Notes: generated by a model from the letters alone, not told the origin. DNA of 64,000 nt from Saccharibacillus qingshengii (GCF_013185195.1 NZ_JAAZWC010000001.1:370709-434708); one strand, 5' to 3'. Counted from the stretch's first letter, positions 1-8,978 are shown. Numbers and translations are program-made.

Positions 1-1004
1 AGCGACTCGCCGCTCGTCAGATTGCAGTCGGCTTCCAGCCACATCGCGCCGCCCGCTTCCCAGCGTCCTTCGCGGACCCGGTCGGCAATTTGTTCGTACA
101 GCTCCGGGTAATCCTGCTTCATATAGGCGTACAGCTGGGGTTGGGTTTGCAAAAAGACGTACTCCGGAAATTGGTGCATCAGACGCAGCACGGTCGAGAA
201 AGAACGTGCCGCTTTTTCCCGGGTGTGGGTCAGGCGCCACAACCAGGCCACATCGATATGCGTATGTCCCACCGCAGTGACCGTGACCGGATGTTCCGGG
301 CTGCGGATACCGGATAAGCGGCTCTGCAGTTCCCGGCCCGCCGCCTCTACGCTGTCATAAAAACCGGCACTCCCCGGTTTGGACCAGTCGATTGCGCCAA
401 ACGCACGGTTGAGTGCGGACAGCAGTTCCGACTTCAGCGCGTCATTCTCCGGCAGTTCCCGGTAGACGCCGAGCACGGCGCGCGCCTTGTAATACAAATC
501 GTCCGCCGCTTCGTCGAGCCATGTCAGCCGTGCCGTACGGATCACATGCTCCTGCGGGGTAGGCAGACCGCCGCCTTCAAGCCCCGACCAGAGCCGGAAC
601 GACAGCTCAAGGGTCCGGCCCACTGTATCCGCTTCCATAAAAACTTCCAAATGATTGGAATCCACGCCCTGATACGGATGTCCGTCCACGAACAACAGCG
701 ATTCGAAGCCGCTGTTGTAGAAATCGCCCGTGCGGCCGAAATCGAACAAACCGACAATGCGGCGGCCGCTCCATTCGGCCGGAATCTCTACGCGGCGCTG
801 CAGCCAGATATAGCGATCCCGCCCGCTCCAGCGTTCGCCGATCGCATACGTCCGCCCCTCGTCGAACGTGACCGGCGGATAAGCGCCATTGGCTCCTTCT
901 TCATCTTCGATCCCTGCCCATTCGCCAAGTTCGATCGGCTCTCTGTAGCGGTAAGCTTCCAGCTCCTGAATGCGTGCAGCCAGTTTTTCTTCGGTTGAGA
1001 ACAT
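1..1004 (-). CDS. GH38 alpha-mannosidase, N-terminal part (cut by window edge)
   Basis: About 334 N-terminal residues of a glycoside hydrolase family 38 alpha-mannosidase; the rest lies beyond the left edge. The frame starts with MFSTEEKLAARIQELE, preceded by AGGAGGC about 6 bases upstream. An N-terminal beta-rich region (about residues 1-230) is followed by the GH38 metal-site motif GHTHIDVAWLW and, at the truncated end, WLEADCNLTSGES, whose Asp is the family's catalytic nucleophile. The protein aligns almost continuously with the complete GH38 at 54063-57389, so the two are close paralogues. No signal peptide is visible, so it should act on imported oligosaccharides in the cytoplasm. A palindromic operator lies only 15 bases before the start codon and is shared with the neighbouring lacI-type gene, so that repressor very likely controls it. 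Confidence 0.93.
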   Translation of the reverse strand, partial: MFSTEEKLAARIQELEAYRYREPIELGEWAGIEDEEGANGAYPPVTFDEGRTYAIGERWSGRDRYIWLQRRVEIPAEWSGRRIVGLFDFGRTGDFYNSGFESLLFVDGHPYQGVDSNHLEVFMEADTVGRTLELSFRLWSGLEGGGLPTPQEHVIRTARLTWLDEAADDLYYKARAVLGVYRELPENDALKSELLSALNRAFGAIDWSKPGSAGFYDSVEAAGRELQSRLSGIRSPEHPVTVTAVGHTHIDVAWLWRLTHTREKAARSFSTVLRLMHQFPEYVFLQTQPQLYAYMKQDYPELYEQIADRVREGRWEAGGAMWLEADCNLTSGES

Positions 1005-1018
1005 ATCATCGCCTCCTG

Positions 1019-1034
1019 TATAACACGTGTTATA
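1019..1034. promoter_or_regulatory. LacI-type operator upstream of the GH38 gene
   Basis: Perfect 16-base palindrome TATAACACGTGTTATA, centred between 1026 and 1027, immediately before the ribosome-binding site of the GH38 gene. The same sequence, extended to 18 bases, occurs in the promoter of the adjacent LacI-family gene at 2263-2280. A CG-centred palindrome of this size is the usual form of a LacI-family operator. That the repressor at 1189-2244 binds both sites is inferred from the shared sequence and proximity. Confidence 0.8.
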
Positions 1035-1188
1035 TGACCAAGAAATGGGCGGATTCCGAAGAATACCGCCTTGAATTCCGAAGATGCCTATCAAGCCATC
1101 TGCTCTCCATTCTATCCGCCAAAGCTCCGGCCGATCTTCTGCGGACTGCGCCGCCTGATATCCGTTCCCCCCGCGTGCGCGAACGGAA

Positions 1189-2244
1189 TCACGCGCTCTC
1201 GCCCGGCTTCAGCAGAGCGGGCAGCCGCAGCTTGGAAGGCGATCCGCTCTCGCCCTGCGCCTGCCTCAGCACGCCGGCGACCGCCGCTTCCCCCATTGCC
1301 GCATAAGGAATCTCCACGCAGCTGAGTGTCGGCACGCTCAATACGTCGCCTTGAATCGTATTGTCGGCGGCCATGACGCGCAGATCGCCGCCGACGGTCA
1401 ATCCGCAGGTTCGCGCGGCGCGGTACAGGTCGGGAACCGCACTGGACCAATTCACCAGAACCGGCGGAGCCTGCTTGCGCTCGCTGCGCCGTTGGCACCA
1501 GTCGGTCCAGTCTACCCGGTCGGCCTGCTGCAGATGACGCGAGACGTCCGGCTGCAACCCGTACCTACGGCACCAGTCTTCATAGCCCTGCCTGCGCTGC
1601 CGCTCCGCTTCGTTGACTCGGCCGCCGTGTGAAGCGCTGAATACTTCCGCGTACTCCGGAGCGAAGACGGACCGGGGAGACTTTGCCCGCAAATAGTCGA
1701 GCGCCGTCTCCATACTGCCGCGGTAATCGGCATGCACGGAATGAATATTCTCCGCCTCGGCATATCCTTCCACCGATACGTAAGGCACGCCGATCGCGCA
1801 GATCCGCTCCGCCCACTCCGGATCTCGATAACTGGTATCGTCAAGCGTCACAATTCCGTCAATTCTGCGCTGATGGTAAAGTTCCAGCAGTTCGGCGCGC
1901 GCTTCGCCCGGCTTCCCCCGCCCCGGCGAGCTGAGCAGCAGATGGTAGCCCTGCGCTTCGCCCGCCCGCTGCATGCCTTCCAGCAGCCGCATAAACAGCG
2001 GATGGACCGTATCGCCGAATGCGGCAAGCGTCATGCTGCGGCCCGTCTTCATTCCGCGCGCCCGCGCGTCCACATGGTAATCCAGCTGACGAATCGCTTC
2101 CAGCACCGTCTCGCGCGTCTGCTCGCTTACGCCGATTCCCGGCGTCCCGTTCAGTACGGCCGAGACCACGCTGCGCGAGACGCCGGCCAGACGCGCCACA
2201 TCCTGGCTGGTCGTTCTTTTGGAACCTGTCGATTTGGGAGTCAT
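1189..2244 (-). CDS. LacI-family transcriptional repressor
   Basis: 351-residue LacI/GalR-type regulator. The N-terminal helix-turn-helix and hinge helix read TTSQDVARLAGVSRSVVSAV (residues about 11-30) and onward, followed by a periplasmic-binding-protein-like effector domain. The start MTPKSTG at 2244 is chosen because GAGGTG precedes it at proper spacing; an upstream GTG-type extension would run into the operator. Its promoter holds the palindrome found again before the GH38 gene downstream on the same strand, which implies autoregulation plus control of the alpha-mannosidase. The effector is therefore probably a mannose-containing sugar, but this is inference. The effector domain is divergent from well-studied LacI members. 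Confidence 0.92.
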   Translation of the reverse strand: MTPKSTGSKRTTSQDVARLAGVSRSVVSAVLNGTPGIGVSEQTRETVLEAIRQLDYHVDARARGMKTGRSMTLAAFGDTVHPLFMRLLEGMQRAGEAQGYHLLLSSPGRGKPGEARAELLELYHQRRIDGIVTLDDTSYRDPEWAERICAIGVPYVSVEGYAEAENIHSVHADYRGSMETALDYLRAKSPRSVFAPEYAEVFSASHGGRVNEAERQRRQGYEDWCRRYGLQPDVSRHLQQADRVDWTDWCQRRSERKQAPPVLVNWSSAVPDLYRAARTCGLTVGGDLRVMAADNTIQGDVLSVPTLSCVEIPYAAMGEAAVAGVLRQAQGESGSPSKLRLPALLKPGESA

Positions 2245-2261
2245 CACAGCACCTCGCACCC

Positions 2262-2290
2262 AATATAACACGTGTTATATCGGCTGTACA
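2262..2290 (-). promoter_or_regulatory. Probable sigma-A promoter of the lacI-type gene
   Basis: On the minus strand TGTACA (2285-2290) and TATATT (2262-2267) are separated by 17 bases. The palindromic operator covers the spacer and the -10 element, the classical arrangement for autorepression. The -35 is a weak match to TTGACA. Confidence 0.5.
2263..2280. promoter_or_regulatory. LacI-type operator in the promoter of its own gene
   Basis: Perfect 18-base palindrome ATATAACACGTGTTATAT. It contains the whole 16-base palindrome at 1019-1034. It sits in the 158-base space between two divergent LacI-family genes; its overlap with the -10 region of the minus-strand gene favours that gene's product as the ligand. 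Confidence 0.82.
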
Positions 2291-2337
2291 GACCGGAATG
2301 CGTCTCCAAAAACCGGCTTTTCGCAGTCTTCTCCGCG

Positions 2338-2366
2338 TTGACAACCTCCCCTGACGGCTTTATGAT
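2338..2366 (+). promoter_or_regulatory. Sigma-A promoter of the second lacI-type gene
   Basis: TTGACA (2338-2343) and TATGAT (2361-2366) with a 17-base spacer, about 37 bases before the start codon at 2403. This is a near-consensus vegetative promoter and is followed directly by a cre-like site. Confidence 0.8.
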
Positions 2367-2379
2367 GAAAACGTTAACA
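2366..2379. promoter_or_regulatory. cre-like site (CcpA) or LacI operator
   Basis: TGAAAACGTTAACA fits the Bacillus cre consensus TGWNANCGNTNWCA at every constrained position. It lies right after the -10 element, a position where CcpA binding represses. LacI-family regulators use similar CG-centred sites, so it could equally be the autoregulatory operator of the gene it precedes. Confidence 0.65.
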
Positions 2380-2402
2380 TTTATAAGGTGGGAGATCAAA
2401 CC

Positions 2403-3416
2403 ATGATTACGATCAAAGACATTGCACGGGCGGCCGGAGTCTCCCATACGACCGTTTCCCGCGCGCTGAACGGCAGTTCGCTCATCAAGCCGGGAACACG
2501 GGAGCGGATCGAGAAGATCGCTGCGGATATGAATTATATGCCCAACTACAGCGCCAAGAATCTCGTCACGCGCAAATCCAACACGATCGGATTGTTTTTC
2601 TCCAGTATCGAACAGGGGACTTCGTCCAGCTTCCTCGCGGATGCGCTCAAAGGCATCCGGCGGGAACTGGACAAAAACTACATGCTGACGGTCAGCGGCA
2701 TCGACGATCCCGGCAGTCTGGGCAGCGTCAATCCCCGCCGTTACGACGGGATTCTGGTCATGAGCCAGAGCGAACTCGATAACGGATTTATCTACCATGT
2801 GCGGGCTTCCGGGATTCCTCTGGTCGTGCTCAACCGTCAGTTGGACGATCCGTCGATTCCGAATGTCGCCTCCGATGACCGGGTCGGCGGAAGAGCCGCG
2901 GCCGACCACGCCTGCGAACGGGGGCATCGGCGGATCGCCATCATCGAAGGCAAGCCGGGTTTCAAGTCTTCGTCCGAACGCCGATCGGGCTATATGGACG
3001 GATTGATCGCACACGGACTGACTCCGAATCCGGATTATTTCGTCCAGGGCGACTACAGTATCGAGAGCGGATACAGCGCGATGAACCGCCTGCTCGATCT
3101 TCCGCAGCGTCCGACCGCCGTCTTCTGCGGCAACGATGACATGGCGATCGGTGCCATGAATGCCTGCTTCGACCGCGGCGTGAGTATTCCCGGCGACATC
3201 TCGCTGATCGGCTTCGACGATATGGTGTTCGCGCGGTATACGAATCCTCCGCTGACGACTATCCGCAAATCCGTGGCGGAGATTGCCGAGGAAGGTACGA
3301 AGCTGCTGCTGCGGCATATGGAGCATCCGGATCTGAAGCCGGTGCAGCATCTGCTCGGCAGCCGGTTGATCCTGCGGCGTTCCGTCGCCGAACCGGCGGA
3401 GATCGACGGGAGCTGA
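2403..3416 (+). CDS. LacI-family regulator of the uronate operon
   Basis: 337-residue LacI/GalR regulator beginning MITIKDIARAAGVSHTTVSR, a textbook LacI helix-turn-helix and hinge, followed by the ligand-binding core (motifs GNDDMAIGAM and ISLIGFDD typical of the family). The ATG at 2403 is chosen because GGTGGGAG precedes it; an in-frame GTG at 2388 is itself part of that ribosome-binding site. It is directly upstream of, and co-oriented with, uxaB-uxaA-uxaC, so it is the likely ExuR-type controller of galacturonate catabolism. A cre-like element overlaps its own promoter region, so glucose repression of the regulator is plausible. Confidence 0.93.
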   Translation: MITIKDIARAAGVSHTTVSRALNGSSLIKPGTRERIEKIAADMNYMPNYSAKNLVTRKSNTIGLFFSSIEQGTSSSFLADALKGIRRELDKNYMLTVSGIDDPGSLGSVNPRRYDGILVMSQSELDNGFIYHVRASGIPLVVLNRQLDDPSIPNVASDDRVGGRAAADHACERGHRRIAIIEGKPGFKSSSERRSGYMDGLIAHGLTPNPDYFVQGDYSIESGYSAMNRLLDLPQRPTAVFCGNDDMAIGAMNACFDRGVSIPGDISLIGFDDMVFARYTNPPLTTIRKSVAEIAEEGTKLLLRHMEHPDLKPVQHLLGSRLILRRSVAEPAEIDGS

Positions 3417-3418
3417 TT

Positions 3419-3464
3419 CCGTTTCAGCGCCGGATGCTCCGGTGCAGCCGGAAACGGCGCTTTT
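3419..3464 (+). terminator. Hairpin between lacI-type gene and uxaB
   Basis: CCGTTTC (3419-3425) can pair with GAAACGG (3451-3457), followed after CGC by four T. The short T run makes this a weak terminator or an attenuating/processing hairpin between the regulator and uxaB. Confidence 0.4.
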
Positions 3465-3514
3465 CACCCTAAAATGTTCACGTGTGCAAAATTCACTCCA
3501 AAGGAGCCAAAAAG

Positions 3515-4957
3515 ATGACAAGTTTCCCCGGATTGTCGCGCAGCACTCGAACAGACCTGACCGTTTTCCCCGAAAAAGTAATCCAATTCGGCGGCGGGAA
3601 TTTTATGCGGGCCTTCTTCAACTGGCAGATGCAGCAGATGAACGATCGCGGACTGTTCGGCGGGAGTGCGGTTCTGGTTCAGCCGATCTCGGAAGAAACG
3701 AACTCCACATTCGCCCAGCAGGATTATCTGTTCACCGTACTGCTGAACGGAATCGAACAAGGGCAGGCGGTCGATTCCGCCGAAGTCGTCTCCAGCATCA
3801 GCCGTTTGGTCAATCCTTATACGGATTATGCCGATTATCTGGCGCTTGCGAACGACCCGCGGCTGAGTCTGATCGTCTCCAACACCACCGAAGCGGGAAT
3901 CGTGTATCGGCCCGAAGATCGGTACGAAGACGAGCCGCCCGCAGGCTTTCCCGGCAAACTGACCGCCCTGCTGTACCGGCGATTTTCGCTGGGCGGACCC
4001 GGTTTCACTGTGATTCCCTGCGAGCTGATCGACCGCAACGGCGAGAAACTGCTGGAAATTGTGAAGAGACATGCGGATGATTGGAGGCTCGGCGAAGACT
4101 TCAAGCAGTGGCTGGATACGGACAATACGTTCTGCTGCAGTCTGGTCGACCGGATTGTGCCGGGGTTCCCCCGCGGCCGGGAACAGGAACTGCAGCAGCG
4201 GCTCGGTTATCGGGACGATCTGGCGGTAACCGCGGAACCGTATCTGCTCTGGGTGATCGAAGGACCCGATTCTATTCGCGAACAGCTGCCTTTCGAACAA
4301 GCCGGCTTGAACGTCATCGTAACGGAAGATATGACGCCGTACCGCGAGCGCAAAGTGCATCTGCTGAACGGGCCGCATACGGCCATGGTCCCCCTGGGTC
4401 TGCTGGCCGGACTGGAAACGGTCGAAGACGTGATGAACGACGAAGCTTTCTCCGGTTATGTCCGCTCCTTGATCGAACACGAACTGATTCCGATGCTCGA
4501 TCTTCCGCTGGAGCAGCTTCGCTCCTACGCGGAAGCCGTGCAGGAACGCTTCCGCAATCCTTCGATCCGGCACGAGCTGCGCTCGATCTCGCTGAACAGC
4601 GTATCGAAATTCAGATCGCGCCTGCTGCCGATTCTGCTTCGCTTCGTTCGGGAACGCCGCGAACTGCCGCCTGGCATCGTGCTCGCTTTGTCCGCCCTGC
4701 TCTACAGCTACAAGGGCGACCGGGTCGTACGCCAGGATGAAGCTTCCGTACTCGCTATTTTCGACCGTGCCCCCTCCGATCCGGCAGATTTCGTTCCGGC
4801 GATCTTGGGCGACACTTCCCTGTGGGGACTCGACTTGAACGAACTGGACGGTCTCGCTGCCGCGTTGCAGAACCAGCTGCGGGAATTGGAAATCTCAGGT
4901 CCCCGCGAACTGCTGCACCGACTCGTACAAGGAGGAACAACAACATGCGAACTTTGA
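3515..4957 (+). CDS. uxaB: Tagaturonate reductase (altronate oxidoreductase)
   Basis: 480-residue member of the mannitol dehydrogenase family. It interconverts D-tagaturonate and D-altronate with NAD(H), the second step of galacturonate breakdown, in the cytoplasm. The Rossmann segment reads VIQFGGGNFMRAFFNWQM near the N terminus; VSNTTEAGI and KVHLLNGPHTAMVPLGL are conserved in the family, the latter carrying the catalytic Lys region. The start MTSFPGL at 3515 follows AAAGGAG at good spacing. Its end overlaps the uxaA start by 13 bases, so translation is probably coupled. Fructuronate reductase (UxuB) is a sister family; the adjacent UxaA, not UxuA, favours the tagaturonate assignment. Confidence 0.9.
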   Translation: MTSFPGLSRSTRTDLTVFPEKVIQFGGGNFMRAFFNWQMQQMNDRGLFGGSAVLVQPISEETNSTFAQQDYLFTVLLNGIEQGQAVDSAEVVSSISRLVNPYTDYADYLALANDPRLSLIVSNTTEAGIVYRPEDRYEDEPPAGFPGKLTALLYRRFSLGGPGFTVIPCELIDRNGEKLLEIVKRHADDWRLGEDFKQWLDTDNTFCCSLVDRIVPGFPRGREQELQQRLGYRDDLAVTAEPYLLWVIEGPDSIREQLPFEQAGLNVIVTEDMTPYRERKVHLLNGPHTAMVPLGLLAGLETVEDVMNDEAFSGYVRSLIEHELIPMLDLPLEQLRSYAEAVQERFRNPSIRHELRSISLNSVSKFRSRLLPILLRFVRERRELPPGIVLALSALLYSYKGDRVVRQDEASVLAIFDRAPSDPADFVPAILGDTSLWGLDLNELDGLAAALQNQLRELEISGPRELLHRLVQGGTTTCEL

Positions 4958-6432
4958 TGAAAATGAATGCCCGCGACAATGTGGCTGTCGCTCTTCGCCC
5001 GCTGAACGGCGGCGAGACGCTTGAAGCCGAAGGCCAGAAGCTCGAAACGCTGCGCGAAGTACCGCAGGGACACAAGATCGCGACGGCTCCGATTGCCCGA
5101 GGTGAAGTCGTCATGAAATACGGCGCGCCGATCGGCTGCGCGGTCGAAGATATCGCAGCCGGCGAATGGGTCCATCTGCATAATATCCGCACTACGCTTG
5201 CCGGCGAAGAAGAATACGACTATGTTCCGGAACTGCATCCCGCCTTCTATCCCGCCCGCGGATTGACCTTCGACGGTTACCGCCGCAGCAGCGGCAAAGT
5301 CGGCATCCGCAACGATCTGTTCCTTGTGCCTACGGTCGGATGCGTCAACGGCATCGCCGAACAGATCGTCGCGGAGTTCAAGCTTCTTCATCCCGATCTC
5401 GGCGCGTTCGACAACGTAACGGTGCTCAAGCATCCCTACGGCTGCTCGCAGCTCGGCGAAGACCACAAGATGACGCGCGATATTCTGCTTGACGCCGTGC
5501 AGCATCCGAATGCGGGCGGCGTGCTCGTATTCGGGCTTGGCTGCGAGAACAACATCGTAGCGGAATTCCGGGAGAAACTGGGCCATTTCGACGAATCGCG
5601 CGTCAAATTCCTTGTGGCCCAGGAAGTCGGCGACGAGGTTGAAGCGGGCATGCAGCTGCTCGAAGAATTGTACGAAGCTTCGCTTGGCGACAAGCGCGAA
5701 CCCGTGCCGCTGAGCGAACTGAACGTCGGACTCAAATGCGGCGGTTCCGACGGATTCTCGGGCATTACGGCCAATCCGCTGCTCGGCGCTCTCTCCGACT
5801 TCCTGATCGGCCAAGGCGGCAGCACGATTCTGACCGAAGTCCCCGAAATGTTCGGTGCCGAAAAAGTGCTGATGGCCCGCGCGCAAAACGAAGAAGTGTT
5901 CCGCGATATCGTCTGGCTCATCAACGATTTCAAACAGTATTTCCTGTCGCACGGCGAGTCGGTCTACGAAAATCCGTCGCCGGGCAACAAGGCGGGCGGT
6001 ATCAGCACTCTGGAAGACAAATCGCTTGGCTGTACGCAAAAAGCGGGCACTTCGGCCGTGGTCGACGTACTCAAATACGGCGAGAAACTGCGGCGCAAAG
6101 GCCTGAGCCTGCTGCAGGCACCCGGCAACGACCTCGTCGCTTCTTCGGCGCTGGCCGCAGCGGACTGCCAGCTTGTGCTGTTCACGACCGGGCGCGGCAC
6201 GCCGTTCGGCAGCTTTGTCCCGACCGTGAAGATCGCCACCAACAACGAACTGTTTGCCAAAAAAGGACATTGGATGGACTTCAACGCCGGGCCCCTGCTG
6301 GAGCAGCCGATGGAAGAAGTGCTTGAAGACTTTATCTCTTATCTGATCGAAGTCGCAAGCGGCCGTCCGACGCGCAATGAGCAGAATCAGGTACGCGAGC
6401 TGGCCATTTTCAAAACGGGGGTTACACTATGA
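4945..6432 (+). CDS. uxaA: Altronate dehydratase
   Basis: 495-residue enzyme that dehydrates D-altronate to 2-keto-3-deoxy-D-gluconate. An N-terminal SAF domain (about residues 1-95) is joined to the large catalytic domain, which starts near FDGYRRSSGKVGIRND, a signature of altronate/galactarate dehydratases; Cys-containing motifs such as HPYGCSQLGEDH and GLKCGGSDGFSGI fit the metal-dependent active site. The ATG at 4945 is preceded by AAGGAGG; an upstream in-frame extension into uxaB has no such site. The gene overlaps uxaB by 13 bases and uxaC by 4 (ATGA), indicating one operon. Confidence 0.95.
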   Translation: MRTLMKMNARDNVAVALRPLNGGETLEAEGQKLETLREVPQGHKIATAPIARGEVVMKYGAPIGCAVEDIAAGEWVHLHNIRTTLAGEEEYDYVPELHPAFYPARGLTFDGYRRSSGKVGIRNDLFLVPTVGCVNGIAEQIVAEFKLLHPDLGAFDNVTVLKHPYGCSQLGEDHKMTRDILLDAVQHPNAGGVLVFGLGCENNIVAEFREKLGHFDESRVKFLVAQEVGDEVEAGMQLLEELYEASLGDKREPVPLSELNVGLKCGGSDGFSGITANPLLGALSDFLIGQGGSTILTEVPEMFGAEKVLMARAQNEEVFRDIVWLINDFKQYFLSHGESVYENPSPGNKAGGISTLEDKSLGCTQKAGTSAVVDVLKYGEKLRRKGLSLLQAPGNDLVASSALAAADCQLVLFTTGRGTPFGSFVPTVKIATNNELFAKKGHWMDFNAGPLLEQPMEEVLEDFISYLIEVASGRPTRNEQNQVRELAIFKTGVTL

Positions 6433-7901
6433 ATACAAACACGAACAAACCGGGCGAAGTCCGTTCGGAGACAAACAGCGGCACGCCGCAATCGGCAGCA
6501 GGCGGTTTCCTGAACGACGATTTCCTGCTGTCCACGGACATTGCCAAAAAACTGTTCCACGATTACGCGAGCCCTATGCCGATCATCGATTATCACTGCC
6601 ATCTCGATCCGAGGGAAATTTACGAAGACCGCCCGTTTGCCAACTTGACGCAGGCCTGGCTGTACGGAGACCATTACAAATGGCGGCTGATGCGGGCTAA
6701 CGGAATCGACGAGCAGCGGATTACCGGCTCGGCTTCGGATTACGACCGCTTTGCCGCCTGGGCGGAGACGGTTCCGAGAACGGTCGGCAATCCGCTCTAC
6801 AGCTGGACCCATCTGGAGCTGCGCCGCTTTTTCGGTATCGATACGCCGCTTAATGAGCAGAGCGCGCCCGAGATCTGGGAACGGGCCAATGCCCGGCTGC
6901 AGGAGCCGGATTTCACCAGACGCGCGCTGATCGCCCGTTCGAACGTCCGGATCGTCTGCACGACCGACGATCCCGCGGACGATCTCGAATACCATCGCCT
7001 GCTGGCGGAAGAAGAAGCCCGATTCGCCGTACTGCCGACCTTCCGTCCGGACAAAGCGCTGAATATCGACGCCGAAGGTTTCCCCGATTGGATCGCGCGG
7101 CTGGAACAGACAGGCGGACGTTCCGTTTCTTCGTTTGCGGCGCTCGCCGATCTGCTGGATGAACGGGTCGCCTTTTTCCATGAACGGGGATGCCGCCTGT
7201 CCGACCATGCGCTGGATACGCTGAAATATGCGGCCGCCGATCCGCAGACGCTGGAAACGATCTTCGCCAAGCGGCTGTCCGGCGAGTCTCTATCCGAGCA
7301 CGAAGTGACCGCTTACCGCACCGAACTGCTGCTGCGCCTGATCGCCGCCTATACGAAGCAGGGCTGGACGATGCAGCTGCACCTGCACGCTTACCGCAAC
7401 AACAATACGCCGATGTTCCGTAAGCTTGGCCCGGATACCGGGTATGATGCGCTGAACGATCTGCCGCTTACCGTATCCTTATCGAGCCTGCTCGACCGGG
7501 CCGAGACCGAATCGGGTCTGCCGAAGACCATTCTCTACTCGCTCAACCCCGGCGATTATCCGGCGCTGCTTGCACTGATGGGCTGCTATCAGCGGGATAT
7601 TCCCGGTAAAATGCAGCTCGGTTCCGGCTGGTGGTATAACGATACGAGGGACGGCATGCGCCGGCAAATGACGCTTCTGGCCGACAACGGGCTGCTGCCG
7701 CGGTTCGTGGGCATGCTGACGGATTCGCGCAGCTTCCTCTCCTACACCCGCCACGAATACTTCCGGCGGGTCTTGTGCGAATGGTTCGGCGAACTGGCGC
7801 AGCGCGGCGAAGCGCCGGACGATCCGGAGCTGCTCGGCGGAATCGTGCAGGATATCGCTTACGGCAACGCGGCCGCTTATTTCGGATTCGGCCAGGCCTA
7901 A
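6429..7901 (+). CDS. uxaC: Uronate (glucuronate/galacturonate) isomerase
   Basis: 490-residue isomerase converting galacturonate to tagaturonate and glucuronate to fructuronate. The amidohydrolase-fold metal motif DYHCHLDPREI and the following FANLTQAWLYGDHYKWR are hallmark UxaC sequences, as are DGMRRQM and MLTDSRSFLSYTRHEYFRR near the C terminus. It is about 20 residues longer than the usual 470 because of a Ser/Asn/Gly-rich N-terminal extension (about residues 1-28). Its start overlaps the uxaA stop as ATGA, so it is translationally coupled. No keto-deoxygluconate kinase or aldolase follows, so the last steps are encoded elsewhere. Confidence 0.96.
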   Translation: MNTNTNKPGEVRSETNSGTPQSAAGGFLNDDFLLSTDIAKKLFHDYASPMPIIDYHCHLDPREIYEDRPFANLTQAWLYGDHYKWRLMRANGIDEQRITGSASDYDRFAAWAETVPRTVGNPLYSWTHLELRRFFGIDTPLNEQSAPEIWERANARLQEPDFTRRALIARSNVRIVCTTDDPADDLEYHRLLAEEEARFAVLPTFRPDKALNIDAEGFPDWIARLEQTGGRSVSSFAALADLLDERVAFFHERGCRLSDHALDTLKYAAADPQTLETIFAKRLSGESLSEHEVTAYRTELLLRLIAAYTKQGWTMQLHLHAYRNNNTPMFRKLGPDTGYDALNDLPLTVSLSSLLDRAETESGLPKTILYSLNPGDYPALLALMGCYQRDIPGKMQLGSGWWYNDTRDGMRRQMTLLADNGLLPRFVGMLTDSRSFLSYTRHEYFRRVLCEWFGELAQRGEAPDDPELLGGIVQDIAYGNAAAYFGFGQA

Positions 7902-7966
7902 AAGGAATTCTTCGAAGGTTAGGATAGACTTTAACCGATCGTGAAAGAACAACAAGGAGTGTCGTT

Positions 7967-8890
7967 ATGGCTTCGCTGACCGCTTTTAAAAAAGCAAATG
8001 CATGGATGAACGTTCATGCCACGGATCTGCGCCAGGGACCGTCGAACTTTCATGTCCATTATTGGGGATTTATGCCGAAGCATTACAGCAACTCCGTCCA
8101 CCGCCATTCTTTTTTCGAAATCTGCTATGTGCTGGAAGGAAACGGTGCCTACAGCGACAGCGGTAACGATTACCCGCTTCGTGCGGGCAGCGCCATCTGT
8201 TCGCGGCCCGGCGCCTGGCATCAAATTCGCAGCGAAGACGGCATGGCGCTGCTGTTCGTCGCTTTTGACATCGATGAAGAAACGACGCGGGCCGATTATG
8301 CGAAGGCTTTTCGGAGACTGGCCCAGGACGGGGTTCCCTGCCTGGACTCGGTCTGTCTCACACCTGCAGCCAAGCTGTGGGAAGTCCTGCTTGCGATGTG
8401 CGAACAGGAGCCTCTGCGTTACCCGGCGGAAGTCCTGCAAAATGTATCCCATTCGTTATTGTCTTCGTTTCTCCCTTTGTTTATGCCGGATGCGACCGAG
8501 GTTCCCGTCGAATCGGCTTTCGCGGACATACGGCGGCGGCCGGGCAGCGAGCTGTTCCAGAGGGCCCGCCTGTATATCGAAGACAATCTGGAAGCTGGAC
8601 TGACCTTGGAAAACATTGCCCAACATCTGCATGTTTCGCCTCGCCATCTGTCGCGATTGGTTATGGAGGAATGCGGGCAGACCCTGATCCATTACGTGCA
8701 GGAGCGCCGTATTCGCCGGGCCCAACAGCTGCTGCTCTCCACGAATGCCGCAATCAAGGAAATCGCCGAACAATGCGGATTCGAATCGGTCCATTATTTC
8801 ACCCGGGTCTTTTCCCGCAAGCTGGGCGTACCTCCGGCACGTTTCAGACGTTCGGGATTCGCCGAAGGACGTTCCGATTCTGTCCGTTGA
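7967..8890 (+). CDS. AraC-family regulator with cupin sensor domain
   Basis: 307 residues: an N-terminal cupin sensor (HRHSFFEICYVLEGNGAY, about residues 43-62) and a C-terminal double helix-turn-helix (about residues 200-300, with TLENIAQHLHVSPRHLSRLV and IKEIAEQCGFESVHYFTRVF). AAGGAG precedes the ATG. It lies 65 bases after uxaC and 149 bases before the phosphomannose-isomerase-like gene, all on the same strand. As AraC proteins of this type are usually local sugar-responsive activators, the downstream isomerase/ROK/mannosidase genes are its most likely targets; uxaBAC is an alternative. Confidence 0.9.
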   Translation: MASLTAFKKANAWMNVHATDLRQGPSNFHVHYWGFMPKHYSNSVHRHSFFEICYVLEGNGAYSDSGNDYPLRAGSAICSRPGAWHQIRSEDGMALLFVAFDIDEETTRADYAKAFRRLAQDGVPCLDSVCLTPAAKLWEVLLAMCEQEPLRYPAEVLQNVSHSLLSSFLPLFMPDATEVPVESAFADIRRRPGSELFQRARLYIEDNLEAGLTLENIAQHLHVSPRHLSRLVMEECGQTLIHYVQERRIRRAQQLLLSTNAAIKEIAEQCGFESVHYFTRVFSRKLGVPPARFRRSGFAEGRSDSVR

Positions 8891-8978
8891 GTATGGCCCG
8901 ATGTCCGTTCTGTACAAAAAGGAAGCCGCTTCGTCCAAATACGACCCTCCCTACTTTATCTACAATGAGCTTGAGCCG

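Noticed and set aside
1161..1187. Terminator after the first lacI-type gene (TCCGTTC/GAACGGA)
   Set aside because: The stem is short with a GC-rich 13-base loop and no T run; readthrough into the GH38 gene is equally possible.
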